Below, in pieces: positions 7,997 to 16,134 of a stretch of DNA of 64,000 nt (position 1 is its first letter; each line of letters starts with the position of its first letter). This stretch comes from Flavobacterium psychroterrae. Its GTDB lineage: Bacteria > Bacteroidota > Bacteroidia > Flavobacteriales > Flavobacteriaceae. The stretch is taken from NCBI RefSeq assembly GCF_018380615.1, contig NZ_JAGYVZ010000004.1, forward strand, positions 124,001-188,000, written 5' to 3'. The notes below the pieces were generated by a model. It was not told the DNA's origin, did not search any database, and saw only the letters and a list, made by a program, of their open reading frames with translations. Made by a program: the position numbers and the translations under genes.

Positions 7997-9562
7997 TTAT
8001 TTCTCCACTCTTTGCAAATCTAAATCCTGAAAGTCAAAACTAAAATCAATATTTGGCGAGATTCCTTTCATTTTAATAGATTGCGCTTTACCATTTTCGT
8101 CAAGCGAAAACATAGCAAATGCATCACAATTCATTGCCTGATATTCCCATTTTATGGCAAATGTATTGGCTTTATAAAAAGCCATTAAACCATTTAATTT
8201 AGGGGAACGATAGGATTTGAACCATAATTGTTTATCTTTTTCAAATACTTCGATTTTTCCAAACCATTTGTCTAAATAAACACCTGTAAAGTCTTCATTT
8301 TTAAGTTTTACAGCTTTTGAATATTTTACTTTATCCCAGACCTTTTTAGTTACGTCATCGCCGGTATCTTTGCCTTTTTGCATTGATTCGGCTATTTTAT
8401 TTGTCCAGCTAAAATCATCCAAACCTAAATAACTGTCTGAAATAGTATTTGCAACGGCAGAAAAAAGTCCGGCACCGCCATTTTCAGTATTGGTTAAAAT
8501 TACAATTCCTAAATTCAAATCCGGATACATTACTACAATGGAGAGCATTCCGGGCAAACCGCCTGTATGGGAAACTTTTAGATATCCTTTTTCATCATTT
8601 ATTCCCCAACCCAAACCATAACCATTAAAGTGTGGATTATATCGCGGATCCGGATGGACATTCATAACGGTGTGTATGCGCCACATTTCATTATGGTTTT
8701 TCTCAGAAAAGAGTGTTTCTTTTAAATCAGTTCCATATTTCCCTTTATTCAATCTTACAATCATCCACTTTGCCATATCATCAGCGTTTGAAATTATCCC
8801 GCCAGCAGCACCATTGACTTGTAATTCAAGAGTGGGAATTGTTTTTATAGCTCCTGATTCTGAGGAATGTGGCGTTGCCAGATTACTTTTGTCTTTGATT
8901 AAACTTATTCCTGCATACGTATTATTCATTTGCAACGGATCAATAATTCGTTTTTGTACAAAAGCTTCATAACTCATTCCGCTAACTTTTGCAATAACTT
9001 CTCCAGTAACTATGTAAAGCAAATTGTCATAATCAAATTGAGTTCGAAAAGCAGAAACGGGTTTAAAATGCTGAAAACTCGTTAAAACATCGGTAATAGT
9101 AAAATTTGCACCATCAGGAAAAAACATCAAATCGCCAACTCCTAATCCAAGTCCGCTGCGATGCGTTAATAAATCCTGAACGTTGAAATTCTCTGTGACA
9201 TAATCATTGTACATTTTAAATTGAGGAAGAATATTTTTTACTTTATCTGTCCATTTTATTTTGCCTTCATCTTCTAAAATAGAAAGGGCCGTTGTTGTAA
9301 AAGCTTTACTGTTTGATGCTATTTGAAAATTAGTTTCTTCGGTTACAGTTTTTTTTGTTTCAATATTAGTAAAGCCGTATCCTTTTGCATGAATTACTTT
9401 TCCATCTTTAACAACCGCAATTGATGCACCTGCAACATTGAATTTTTTCAAAGCATCGAGCATAATTGAATCAATTTTTAGCGATGATAATTGTGCAAAT
9501 GTTACAGTAGATGAAAAACAAATGAAGAGGAGGGAAGTAAAACGAATTGTTGCTTTTTTCAT
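7997..9562 (-). CDS. Secreted serine hydrolase with C-terminal extension
   Basis: This 521-aa protein has a signal peptide (cleavage near TFAQ) and the PF00144 signature: SNSK at residues 83-86, a YDN motif in FDYDNLLYIVTGEV and HTGG in VSHTGGLPGM. The last 120 residues (from about TKKVWDKVKYSKA) form a separate beta-rich domain of the type often found after this hydrolase domain (DUF3471-like). It is probably a periplasmic esterase or peptidase. It is only distantly related to the hydrolase at 1449, whose catalytic triad variant differs (YSG and HGG there). Confidence 0.85.
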   Translation of the reverse strand: MKKATIRFTSLLFICFSSTVTFAQLSSLKIDSIMLDALKKFNVAGASIAVVKDGKVIHAKGYGFTNIETKKTVTEETNFQIASNSKAFTTTALSILEDEGKIKWTDKVKNILPQFKMYNDYVTENFNVQDLLTHRSGLGLGVGDLMFFPDGANFTITDVLTSFQHFKPVSAFRTQFDYDNLLYIVTGEVIAKVSGMSYEAFVQKRIIDPLQMNNTYAGISLIKDKSNLATPHSSESGAIKTIPTLELQVNGAAGGIISNADDMAKWMIVRLNKGKYGTDLKETLFSEKNHNEMWRIHTVMNVHPDPRYNPHFNGYGLGWGINDEKGYLKVSHTGGLPGMLSIVVMYPDLNLGIVILTNTENGGAGLFSAVANTISDSYLGLDDFSWTNKIAESMQKGKDTGDDVTKKVWDKVKYSKAVKLKNEDFTGVYLDKWFGKIEVFEKDKQLWFKSYRSPKLNGLMAFYKANTFAIKWEYQAMNCDAFAMFSLDENGKAQSIKMKGISPNIDFSFDFQDLDLQRVEK

Positions 9563-9574
9563 ATTGATTTTGAC

Positions 9575-9603
9575 TTTTGATTGTGGTTTTTGATTGTGGT
9601 TTT
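9575..9603. repeat. Tandem 14-bp repeat
   Basis: TTTTGATTGTGGTT occurs twice in tandem directly upstream of the serine hydrolase start. It may be polymerase slippage or a regulator site. In the rest of 9604-9870 I see no gene and no convincing promoter box. Confidence 0.4.
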
Positions 9604-9870
9604 TTAGTTAATAAATAACAGATAAAGAAGGAAATAAATGCCTTTCTTTCTTTTAAATAATGAGAATTATAGTTTAAATTAACTGTTATTTCCGGCTAAT
9701 ATAAGAAATATCTTTACTCAGAATAATTGTACAATTAAAGTTAATTAAAGACTTATGAACATTCTATTTCGGGGATTTCTTTAGATTTTACAGGAATAAT
9801 CTTAAGTAAATAAAGTAAAAATGCTATTTTAGTCGTTTATAAAATATTTTGCATATAAACGAAAACAACG

Positions 9871-11250
9871 ATGAGAATTAAAATTTTAACTTTCTTTTTT
9901 TGCGGATTATCAACTCTGGCTTTTGCTCAAAAAACAATTTTTAATATTAGATATTCTGAGCAACTGGCTGTTTTTGTTTTTATTGAAAATTTGTCTCAAA
10001 ATTATCCTCAAAATGTTTTCAAAACCGAATTTCTCAAATCCAAATATAACAATGATGAATTGCAAAAGGTTATTGCAGAATTTGATCAATTATCATTAGA
10101 ATACAGTTATAAATTTGAAGAGTTTCCTGAAGGGTCTAAAAAACCAATGCAATCAATCGATTTTTTAAAGAAAAATTTGATTGAAACCCAGAATTTACAA
10201 GATTTTAAACTTAGATCGATTGGGATTGTTACGAACGAAACCTTGAATAAACTAACACAAGTTATCAAAATTTTTACTCCAGTTTATAATGAATTAATAT
10301 ACAATCCAAATAAAGAAAAGTTTGAAAAGCAAATAATCGAAATCACTAAATATGCAAACGAAAACAATATTGAAAATTATTTTGAAACGGGATTAATTTT
10401 TTACAATTCCAGTTGGGATACTTCAATTCCGTTTGAGATTGCATTTTATCCGTTGCCCAATTCTAAAGGTTTTACAGCCCAGTCGTTTTGCAATAATTTT
10501 ATTAGCGGAGTTCAAACTGATCTTAAAAGCTATAAAGATCTTTTTAGTGTTATGTTACATGAAACATTTCATATCATTTATTATGAGCAGCCACTTGCGG
10601 TTAAATTACAAATTGACAAAACCTTTAAAACTAGTACTTCAAAATACAGTAATTATGCGTATTTATTGCTAAATGAAGCACTGGCGACTTCGTTAGGAAA
10701 TGGTTATGTGTATGAAAAACTTGACGGGAAAATCGATACCCGCGACTGGTACAGTCAAAAATATATCAATTTGATGGCAAAGGAAATTTATCCCATGATG
10801 AATGAATATATCTCACAAAAGAAACCAATTGACAAAGATTTCATTAACGGTTATATTAAAATTTATGAAGTAAAATTTCCAAACTGGATAAACGAACCCG
10901 AAAATGTAATGCCGTATCGCTACGTTATTTCTGAAAATAAGAAAGATTTTGATATCATAAAGCAAAAGTACCGTTATCGTTCCAGAACAGAATATGAAAT
11001 GGAACTTTCAAAAACTACAATTGAAAAAATGCAGAAAACGGCATTGACAAAAATTATAATAGTATCCAGAACTAACAATGAAAATCTCAAACTAATAAAC
11101 AATAGTTTTAAAGAATTAAAAAATTGGAAGTTTAACTCTGAACAAGAATTTGACTATAACATTCTGCTGGAAGATAAAAGTCAGCTTTTTATAATAAACC
11201 AAAAAAACTCAACATTAGAATCGTTAATTAATAAAATAGAAATGCATTAG
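9871..11250 (+). CDS. Exported HExxH (gluzincin-like) putative metalloprotease
   Basis: The 459-aa product starts with a signal peptide (STLAFAQ cleavage). HETFH at residues 230-234 is a zinc HExxH motif. About 40 residues later NEALATSLGNG offers the glutamate that serves as third ligand in gluzincins. I cannot assign it to a named peptidase family. The N-terminal 220 residues look like a prodomain or substrate-binding part. It stands alone and ends at a terminator. Confidence 0.6.
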   Translation: MRIKILTFFFCGLSTLAFAQKTIFNIRYSEQLAVFVFIENLSQNYPQNVFKTEFLKSKYNNDELQKVIAEFDQLSLEYSYKFEEFPEGSKKPMQSIDFLKKNLIETQNLQDFKLRSIGIVTNETLNKLTQVIKIFTPVYNELIYNPNKEKFEKQIIEITKYANENNIENYFETGLIFYNSSWDTSIPFEIAFYPLPNSKGFTAQSFCNNFISGVQTDLKSYKDLFSVMLHETFHIIYYEQPLAVKLQIDKTFKTSTSKYSNYAYLLLNEALATSLGNGYVYEKLDGKIDTRDWYSQKYINLMAKEIYPMMNEYISQKKPIDKDFINGYIKIYEVKFPNWINEPENVMPYRYVISENKKDFDIIKQKYRYRSRTEYEMELSKTTIEKMQKTALTKIIIVSRTNNENLKLINNSFKELKNWKFNSEQEFDYNILLEDKSQLFIINQKNSTLESLINKIEMH

Positions 11251-11273
11251 AGAATACATTTCATAAAAGCAAA

Positions 11274-11300
11274 AAACTCCAGTATTTTCTGCTGGAGTTT
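11274..11300. terminator. Bidirectional terminator
   Basis: The perfect 9-bp stem AAACTCCAG (11274-11282) / CTGGAGTTT (11292-11300) lies between convergent genes. Confidence 0.75.
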
Positions 11301-11333
11301 GTATGTTTAGTTGATGTAATTTCTAAAAATAGA

Positions 11334-12410
11334 TCAAGGATAAATCATAAGGAATACAAAGGCAAATAAATTGACCAGTAATACAACGCCGTAAACAATA
11401 TTCGATTTTCCTTTGCTTAGCGACAACATCACCGTAAAGACTGATAGTGCTAATAAAACAATGGATTTAATATCAAGTCCCAGAATAATGGGCATATCCA
11501 TCATAATACAAACCGCTGCAACACTAGGAATTGTTAATCCAATACTTGCTAAAGCAGATCCCAAAGCTAAATTAATACTGGTTTGAAGCCTGTTTTTTCT
11601 AGCTGCTATAATTGCAGCAATTGCTTCCGGTAATAATATGATGGCTGCAATTACAACCCCAACTAAAGTTTTAGGAAGATGATAGCTAATAATTATACTT
11701 TCGATAGTAGGAGAGAGGGTTTTGGCCAAAAGCACTACAATACCTAAACTCACAATCAGGAAAACAAGACTTGTATAAAATGTTTTATTATCAATTAGTA
11801 TAGGCTCAACTATTTCTTCATTTTCATCATCTCCTACGGTTAGAAAATATTGTCTATATCTACTGGTTTGTGCAAATAGAAAAGAGGAGTAAATTACAAT
11901 GCAGGCAATTGAAGCAAAAACAAGTTGCGGAATAGAGTAGTAGGATCCGGCAACACTTTCTGTAAAAGTAGGGAAGACTAATGTAAATACTATAATCGAA
12001 ACCAATGAAACCAACCCAATTGTAACCGAAGAAACTGAGAAATTTTGTTCGTAATGTTTTAAACCTCCAATTAAAAGGCATAAACCAATAATACCATTCA
12101 AAATAAGCATTGTTGCTGCATAAACAGTGTCTCTGGCTAATGAAGCGGCTTCTGAGCCTTCTGATAACATTAGAGATACAATAATCGAAACTTCGATAAC
12201 GGTTATGGAAATCGCCAAAATAATGGTTCCATAAGGTTCTCCAACTCTTTCTGCTATAATTTCAGAGTGATGTACAGCAGACATAACGCTTAAAATAAGT
12301 AAAATGCTTGCTACAACTTGAAATACGCTGCTGTTGTCTACCAATCCGCTAAAAAAAAGAATCCAGGCAAGTACAGGAATAATGATGGTCCACTGAAGTA
12401 ATTGTTTCAT
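11334..12410 (-). CDS. chaA: Calcium/proton antiporter, ChaA type
   Basis: This 358-aa integral membrane protein has about eleven hydrophobic segments in two halves. Each half carries the acidic alpha motif of the cation/Ca2+ exchanger family: GEPYGTIILAISITVIEVSI in the first and IAAIILLPEAIAAIIAARKN in the second. A short acidic loop (GDDENEEIVE) separates the halves. Length and motif spacing fit ChaA, which exchanges Ca2+ or Na+/K+ for protons across the inner membrane. It is monocistronic. The symbol rests on motif recognition only. Confidence 0.75.
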   Translation of the reverse strand: MKQLLQWTIIIPVLAWILFFSGLVDNSSVFQVVASILLILSVMSAVHHSEIIAERVGEPYGTIILAISITVIEVSIIVSLMLSEGSEAASLARDTVYAATMLILNGIIGLCLLIGGLKHYEQNFSVSSVTIGLVSLVSIIVFTLVFPTFTESVAGSYYSIPQLVFASIACIVIYSSFLFAQTSRYRQYFLTVGDDENEEIVEPILIDNKTFYTSLVFLIVSLGIVVLLAKTLSPTIESIIISYHLPKTLVGVVIAAIILLPEAIAAIIAARKNRLQTSINLALGSALASIGLTIPSVAAVCIMMDMPIILGLDIKSIVLLALSVFTVMLSLSKGKSNIVYGVVLLVNLFAFVFLMIYP

Positions 12411-12601
12411 ATATAAATATTTTTGCCGATAGCTTTTTAATATAAATCGGCATTTTTAATTTCCCTAATATAGGGCTTTTATTTTACTCTATTTTTCAAA
12501 AGCACTCTATTCAGCCTTATTTCAGGCTAATTATTGGATGTTTTAAAAATAATTTCGTTAAATCAACTTATTCATATACAGATTGATAAGACCAAAAAAA
12601 A

Positions 12602-12623
12602 GCTCCATTATTTCTAACGGAGC
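12602..12623 (-). terminator. Terminator after the 94-aa gene
   Basis: A 9-bp stem with one G-U pair (12602-12610 / 12615-12623) and a 4-base loop is followed by a T run on the minus strand. Confidence 0.7.
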
Positions 12624-12644
12624 CTTTTTTGCAATCTTTTTAGT

Positions 12645-12929
12645 TTATTTAGCAGCTGAACTTTTTGTTAGCCTCACAAGTCGTACAATTTGGTAAACCG
12701 CATGATTTTTTAGTGATAAGGAACGAGCGATTTCAGGAATTCCCTGCATATGTACTTCGCATAAATAACCAAATTCAAGTTCGTTAATAATTGTCCCGTG
12801 TTCTGAAATTATGTCACGTAATTCATCATTTGTCTGATAAAGTTCGATATAAACTAAATACAAACCTTCTGAATAGTCTAATGGAGAAGCTATATTCTTT
12901 AGTAAAAAATCGTAATTCTTATTTTCCAT
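12645..12929 (-). CDS. Small conserved protein of unknown function
   Basis: A soluble 94-aa protein rich in Leu, Ile and Glu. Its C-terminal half (GIPEIARSLSLKNHAVYQIVRLVRL) looks like a small helix-turn-helix, so nucleic acid binding is possible but unproven. It lies 22 bases downstream of the VOC gene on the same strand and is probably co-transcribed with it. Confidence 0.55.
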   Translation of the reverse strand: MENKNYDFLLKNIASPLDYSEGLYLVYIELYQTNDELRDIISEHGTIINELEFGYLCEVHMQGIPEIARSLSLKNHAVYQIVRLVRLTKSSAAK

Positions 12930-12951
12930 ATTTTAACAATATTACATTTGA

Positions 12952-13359
12952 TTAAGTTGGTTCCCAAAGTTCTATTTTATTGCCATCCGCGTCTAAAATA
13001 TGTACAAATTTTCCATAATCAAACGTTTCAATAGTGTCAAGAATAGTTACGTTGTTTTTTTTGAGTTGCTCTACAAGTCCTTCAATATTTTGAACGCTAT
13101 AATTAATCATAAAATCTTTTTTAGAAGGAGCGAAGTATTCATCTCCTTTTTTGAAAGGACTCCATTGAAGCGAATCAATTGCATCAGGATTATTGATATT
13201 TCTGGCTTCAAAAGTTGAACCCCAATCATTGACATCAAATCCTAAATTTGCAGCATACCAATCTCTGGTTTCCTTGGGATTCTCTGTAAAAAAGAAAATA
13301 CCGCCAATTCCTGTGACTTTTGGTATAGAATTGTCTGTTTCATTTTTTTGATCTTCCAT
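12952..13359 (-). CDS. VOC (glyoxalase-like) family protein
   Basis: The 135-aa single-domain VOC protein has GIFFFTENPKETRDWYAANL at the N-terminus and FVHILDADGNKIELWEP at the C-terminus, the usual metal-side strands of the fold. The first 14 residues are a polar extension. The ligand is unknown. The 94-aa gene follows on the same strand. Confidence 0.75.
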   Translation of the reverse strand: MEDQKNETDNSIPKVTGIGGIFFFTENPKETRDWYAANLGFDVNDWGSTFEARNINNPDAIDSLQWSPFKKGDEYFAPSKKDFMINYSVQNIEGLVEQLKKNNVTILDTIETFDYGKFVHILDADGNKIELWEPT

Positions 13360-13453
13360 GATATTGTTTATTTCGTTGTCATAACAAATTTAAAAACTTG
13401 AGCAATAAATATTGATTACTAATTATTTAACGATCAAATATTAAAGTAATCAA

Positions 13454-13957
13454 TTAATCTTCCTTCGTCAATCTATCCATTTCCTTTAGCAGAGTTGGCA
13501 TTCTAAATTCACCCGCCATACTTTCAATTTTATCAAAGGCATTATCCAATTCAATTCCTATAGAAGTTACATAAAGCGGCTTTTTACTTTCGCCTCTAAA
13601 TAAAGCTCGTTTGTATTTTTCTATCGATGCAAAGTTTGTTTTTGCAACACCAATAATCGGAATCGCCATATTTAGTTTTTCATATAAATATCCTCCTAAA
13701 CCATACTTTTTTTCATCATCAAGATAAACAAAACCGTCGACAATAATGGTTTCAATGTTTTTTAAATCCATCTTATCCAATACACTCAAAATACAAGGCA
13801 ATTCTCTTTTATAAAATTCTCCGGGAATATATTCTTCAACGTTATCAATGATTTCAGAATGAATTTTAAAGTTTTCGCTTTGATCCCATTCTGTAAATTC
13901 AAGGCAGATTGTTTTTGCTTTTCCGTCGTAGTAATAAGTGTCGAAGGCTAAAATCAT
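13454..13957 (-). CDS. Endonuclease V-like protein (short form)
   Basis: With the start at the ATG at 13957 (MILAFDTYYYDG), this 167-aa protein shows the order of endonuclease V motifs: an early Asp (FDTYY), EEYIPGEFYKRELPCIL, VDGFVYLDDEKKYGLGGYL and a late IGVAKTNF. The family cuts one base 3' of deoxyinosine in DNA or of inosine in RNA. At 167 aa it is about 55 residues shorter than the E. coli enzyme, and it lacks the usual N-terminal extension. A 188-aa reading from 14020 only adds residues unlike the family. Confidence 0.65.
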   Translation of the reverse strand: MILAFDTYYYDGKAKTICLEFTEWDQSENFKIHSEIIDNVEEYIPGEFYKRELPCILSVLDKMDLKNIETIIVDGFVYLDDEKKYGLGGYLYEKLNMAIPIIGVAKTNFASIEKYKRALFRGESKKPLYVTSIGIELDNAFDKIESMAGEFRMPTLLKEMDRLTKED

Positions 13958-14168
13958 AAGATGCTTTATTTTTGCTAATATAGATAATTTGGCACCAACA
14001 AGAAAACCTTTGGAAAACATAAAATATTTTGTATTGACTAGTAAAATTTAATTGTAGAGAAAACTAATATAGCTCCACATGTTTTTGTTTTGATCGATAA
14101 TTTGTAAGTTAACATAAAAAAAAAGATTTTTAATTAACCGGATTTTCTTACTTATAACAAAAACAAAA

Positions 14169-14191
14169 CCTCCAACCAAAGGCTGAAGGTC
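14169..14191 (-). terminator. Terminator of the arsR-AHSA1-doxX-DUF4256 operon
   Basis: 10-base arms (14169-14178 / 14182-14191) pair with G-U pairs around a 3-base loop, and TTTT follows on the minus strand. Confidence 0.65.
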
Positions 14192-14220
14192 TAAAAATAC
14201 TTTTTTATTTTGTATATTGA

Positions 14221-14778
14221 TTATACCCTCAAAAATCCTCGAAAACCTCTTGCTGCATAATAAGAGTCAGCGCCATTATGATAAACAAATACCGTATTAT
14301 AGCGAAAATCAGAGAATATGGCACCGCCTAATTTCCTGATATCAGCCGGTGTCTTGATCCAGCTTGAAGTTTTAGCATCAAATTTGCCCAATTGCTGAAG
14401 TTCCTTATACTGGTTCTCATTTAATATCTCAATTCCCATTTCTTCAGCCAGATTAATTGCACTGTTTGCGGGTTTATTTTCTTTTCTTTTTTCTAAAGCA
14501 TCATGATCGTAACATATACTTCTTCGCCCTTTAGGACTTTCGGCAGAACAATCATAGAAAATATATTCGTTTGTATTTTTATCGAAACCTACGACATCCG
14601 GTTCTCCTTCCGTTCTTTCCATTTCGTCCAGCGACCATAATTTATCAGGGTTTGCTACGAGTTTCGCTTTGACTTTTGACCACTCAATATCTTTATGTCT
14701 ATTTGTATTGCTTTCAAAACGGGTTTCTAAAACATTCAGTAATTCTTCTATTTGTTCTGATGATAATTTATTTTTCAT
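14221..14778 (-). CDS. DUF4256 family protein
   Basis: This 185-aa soluble protein matches what I know of DUF4256: LETRFESN at the start, the WSLDEMERTEGEPDVVG block, YDCSAESPKGRRSICYD, and a final ADSYYAARGFRG. Function is unknown. It starts 10 bases after the DoxX gene and is the last gene of a four-gene unit run by the ArsR-type promoter at 15996-16026. Confidence 0.75.
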   Translation of the reverse strand: MKNKLSSEQIEELLNVLETRFESNTNRHKDIEWSKVKAKLVANPDKLWSLDEMERTEGEPDVVGFDKNTNEYIFYDCSAESPKGRRSICYDHDALEKRKENKPANSAINLAEEMGIEILNENQYKELQQLGKFDAKTSSWIKTPADIRKLGGAIFSDFRYNTVFVYHNGADSYYAARGFRGFLRV

Positions 14779-14788
14779 ACTTTTTATT

Positions 14789-15172
14789 TTATAGTTTAAC
14801 CGAAATTATTTTTCTGTCTAAAGGTCTGAAATACCATGAAACAACTATTAGAACCAATAATAACGTAGGCCCAAAATAGGCTAAAGCTTCATCTCCAGAT
14901 GCAAAATGAGAAAAAATAGCGCCGGACATAGCAAAAAAGAAACCTGCATAAGCCCATTCTTTTAATAAAGGAAATTTAGGAATTAAAATTGCAATAACGC
15001 CTAATATTTTCCAAATTCCCAATAATGTCAAAAAGTAGATTGGATATCCTAAATGGTTCATCATAACCACTTCTTCTTTCATTTTAATTAATTGAACCAC
15101 TCCTGTCGATGTCATTCCTAACACAAGCCAAAGAGTAGCAATCCAATAGATAATTTTATTTCTTTTTGTCAT
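14789..15172 (-). CDS. DoxX-like membrane protein
   Basis: 127 aa with four hydrophobic segments (roughly residues 8-28, 45-64, 72-90 and 97-115) and a GIWKILGVIAIL segment typical of DoxX-like proteins. Family members are small inner-membrane proteins, often linked to redox or stress responses. It starts 4 bases after the AHSA1 gene stops, so it is translationally coupled in the operon. Confidence 0.75.
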   Translation of the reverse strand: MTKRNKIIYWIATLWLVLGMTSTGVVQLIKMKEEVVMMNHLGYPIYFLTLLGIWKILGVIAILIPKFPLLKEWAYAGFFFAMSGAIFSHFASGDEALAYFGPTLLLVLIVVSWYFRPLDRKIISVKL

Positions 15173-15176
15173 GACT

Positions 15177-15647
15177 TTATTGTTTTAGTTTGTTTACAAT
15201 TTCCTGTAATCTATTGTGTGCCATATTAATACCTTGCGCAAATGGTAATTTCAGCATTTGATCTCTCAAATCACCAGATTTGTAAATAATATGCATTGTA
15301 AGTTTGCTGGTAGTATCTCTAACCGACTCAAATTCAAGAAACTCAAGCTGAACTGCAAAAGGTGAATTTTCCATTTCAAATGTGCGCGTGATTCTTTGGT
15401 TATCAATATATTCATGAATTACACCATTGGCTTTAAAAACCACATTTCCTTTAGGATCTGATGTTTCAAACTGATAACCGCCATGATTTTTATTTTCAAG
15501 TTTAAGTACTTTTGTTCCCATCCATTGCGCGACAATTTCAGGTTCGATGTAAGCTTTAAAAAGTAATTCTACAGGAAGTTCAAATTCTCTTGTTATTACC
15601 AGATCCTGTTGTCCATCTTCGGCACTAATTTTTGTTTTTAGTTCCAT
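15177..15647 (-). CDS. SRPBCC/AHSA1 family protein
   Basis: This 156-aa START-like (helix-grip) protein has ITREFELPVELLFKAYIEPE and VAQWMGTKVLKLENKNHGGY, the hallmark start of AHSA1 (activator of Hsp90 ATPase homolog) proteins in bacteria. These usually bind a hydrophobic ligand. ArsR + AHSA1 + DoxX is a recurring bacterial gene trio. The gene lies 6 bases after the ArsR-type gene. Confidence 0.8.
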   Translation of the reverse strand: MELKTKISAEDGQQDLVITREFELPVELLFKAYIEPEIVAQWMGTKVLKLENKNHGGYQFETSDPKGNVVFKANGVIHEYIDNQRITRTFEMENSPFAVQLEFLEFESVRDTTSKLTMHIIYKSGDLRDQMLKLPFAQGINMAHNRLQEIVNKLKQ

Positions 15648-15653
15648 AATAAT

Positions 15654-15977
15654 CTATTTATTAGGTTTGTAATTTTTCATTATTGTTTCTAATTTATTAA
15701 AACGATCGTCCCACATTTGGCGGAAAGGCTCAATGAAATCAGCTACTTCTTTCATTTTTTTAGCATTAGTGAGATAATAAATTTCTCGTCCGTTTTGTTG
15801 CTGACTTAATAATTCACATTCCGTAAGAATCTGAATGTGTTTTGAAATTGTTTGTCGTGACGAGTCAAAATTTTCAGCAATAACACCGGGCGTCATTGCG
15901 TGAATGGCAGTTAAACTTAATATTGCCCTGCGAGTTGGGTCGGCTATCGCCTGAAATACATCTCTACGAATTTCCAT
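15654..15977 (-). CDS. ArsR-type winged-helix repressor
   Basis: With the start at 15977 ([20 protein letters not shown]), this 107-aa protein has the full winged helix: [31 protein letters not shown] as the recognition helix, and [15 protein letters not shown] as the wing. There is no Cys-based metal site, so it belongs to the non-metal SRPBCC-linked subgroup. The start at 16049 is excluded because the promoter and both operators lie inside that stretch. The promoter shows two copies of a palindromic site, so autorepression of the operon is likely. Confidence 0.85.
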   Translation of the reverse strand: MEIRRDVFQAIADPTRRAILSLTAIHAMTPGVIAENFDSSRQTISKHIQILTECELLSQQQNGREIYYLTNAKKMKEVADFIEPFRQMWDDRFNKLETIMKNYKPNK

Positions 15978-15980
15978 TGT

Positions 15981-16026
15981 GCAGTTATTTGACAGCAAAT
16001 ATAGTGCAGTTATTTGACTGCGCAAA
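15981..16026 (-). promoter_or_regulatory. Operon promoter with two palindromic operators
   Basis: On the minus strand TTTG (16026-16023), exactly 19 bases and TATATTTG (16003-15996) form an ideal Bacteroidota promoter. Two 16-bp copies of a palindrome (GCAGT, 6 bases, ACTGC) sit at 16021-16006, inside the -33/-7 spacer, and at 15996-15981, over the transcription start. A repressor bound there would block polymerase. The transcript leader would be about 10-15 bases. Confidence 0.85.
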
Positions 16027-16090
16027 ATTTTATTGTTTTTTTTACTCAATATCAGCTATTTAAAAAAAAACAAAAGTAAGTATTATAAAA

Positions 16091-16124
16091 AATCCCCTAA
16101 AAATCTGACGCTTTTAGAGGATTT
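16091..16124 (-). terminator. Terminator after the ABC-F gene
   Basis: The arms AATCCCCTAAAA and TTTTAGAGGATTT pair with one mismatch around a 9-base loop, followed by T on the minus strand. Confidence 0.65.
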
Positions 16125-16134
16125 GTAAATTTTA

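Noticed and set aside
14676..14879. A 67-codon plus-strand ORF between the DUF4256 and DoxX genes
   Set aside because: It is antisense to both coding sequences and to their short junction, and the minus-strand genes explain the region.
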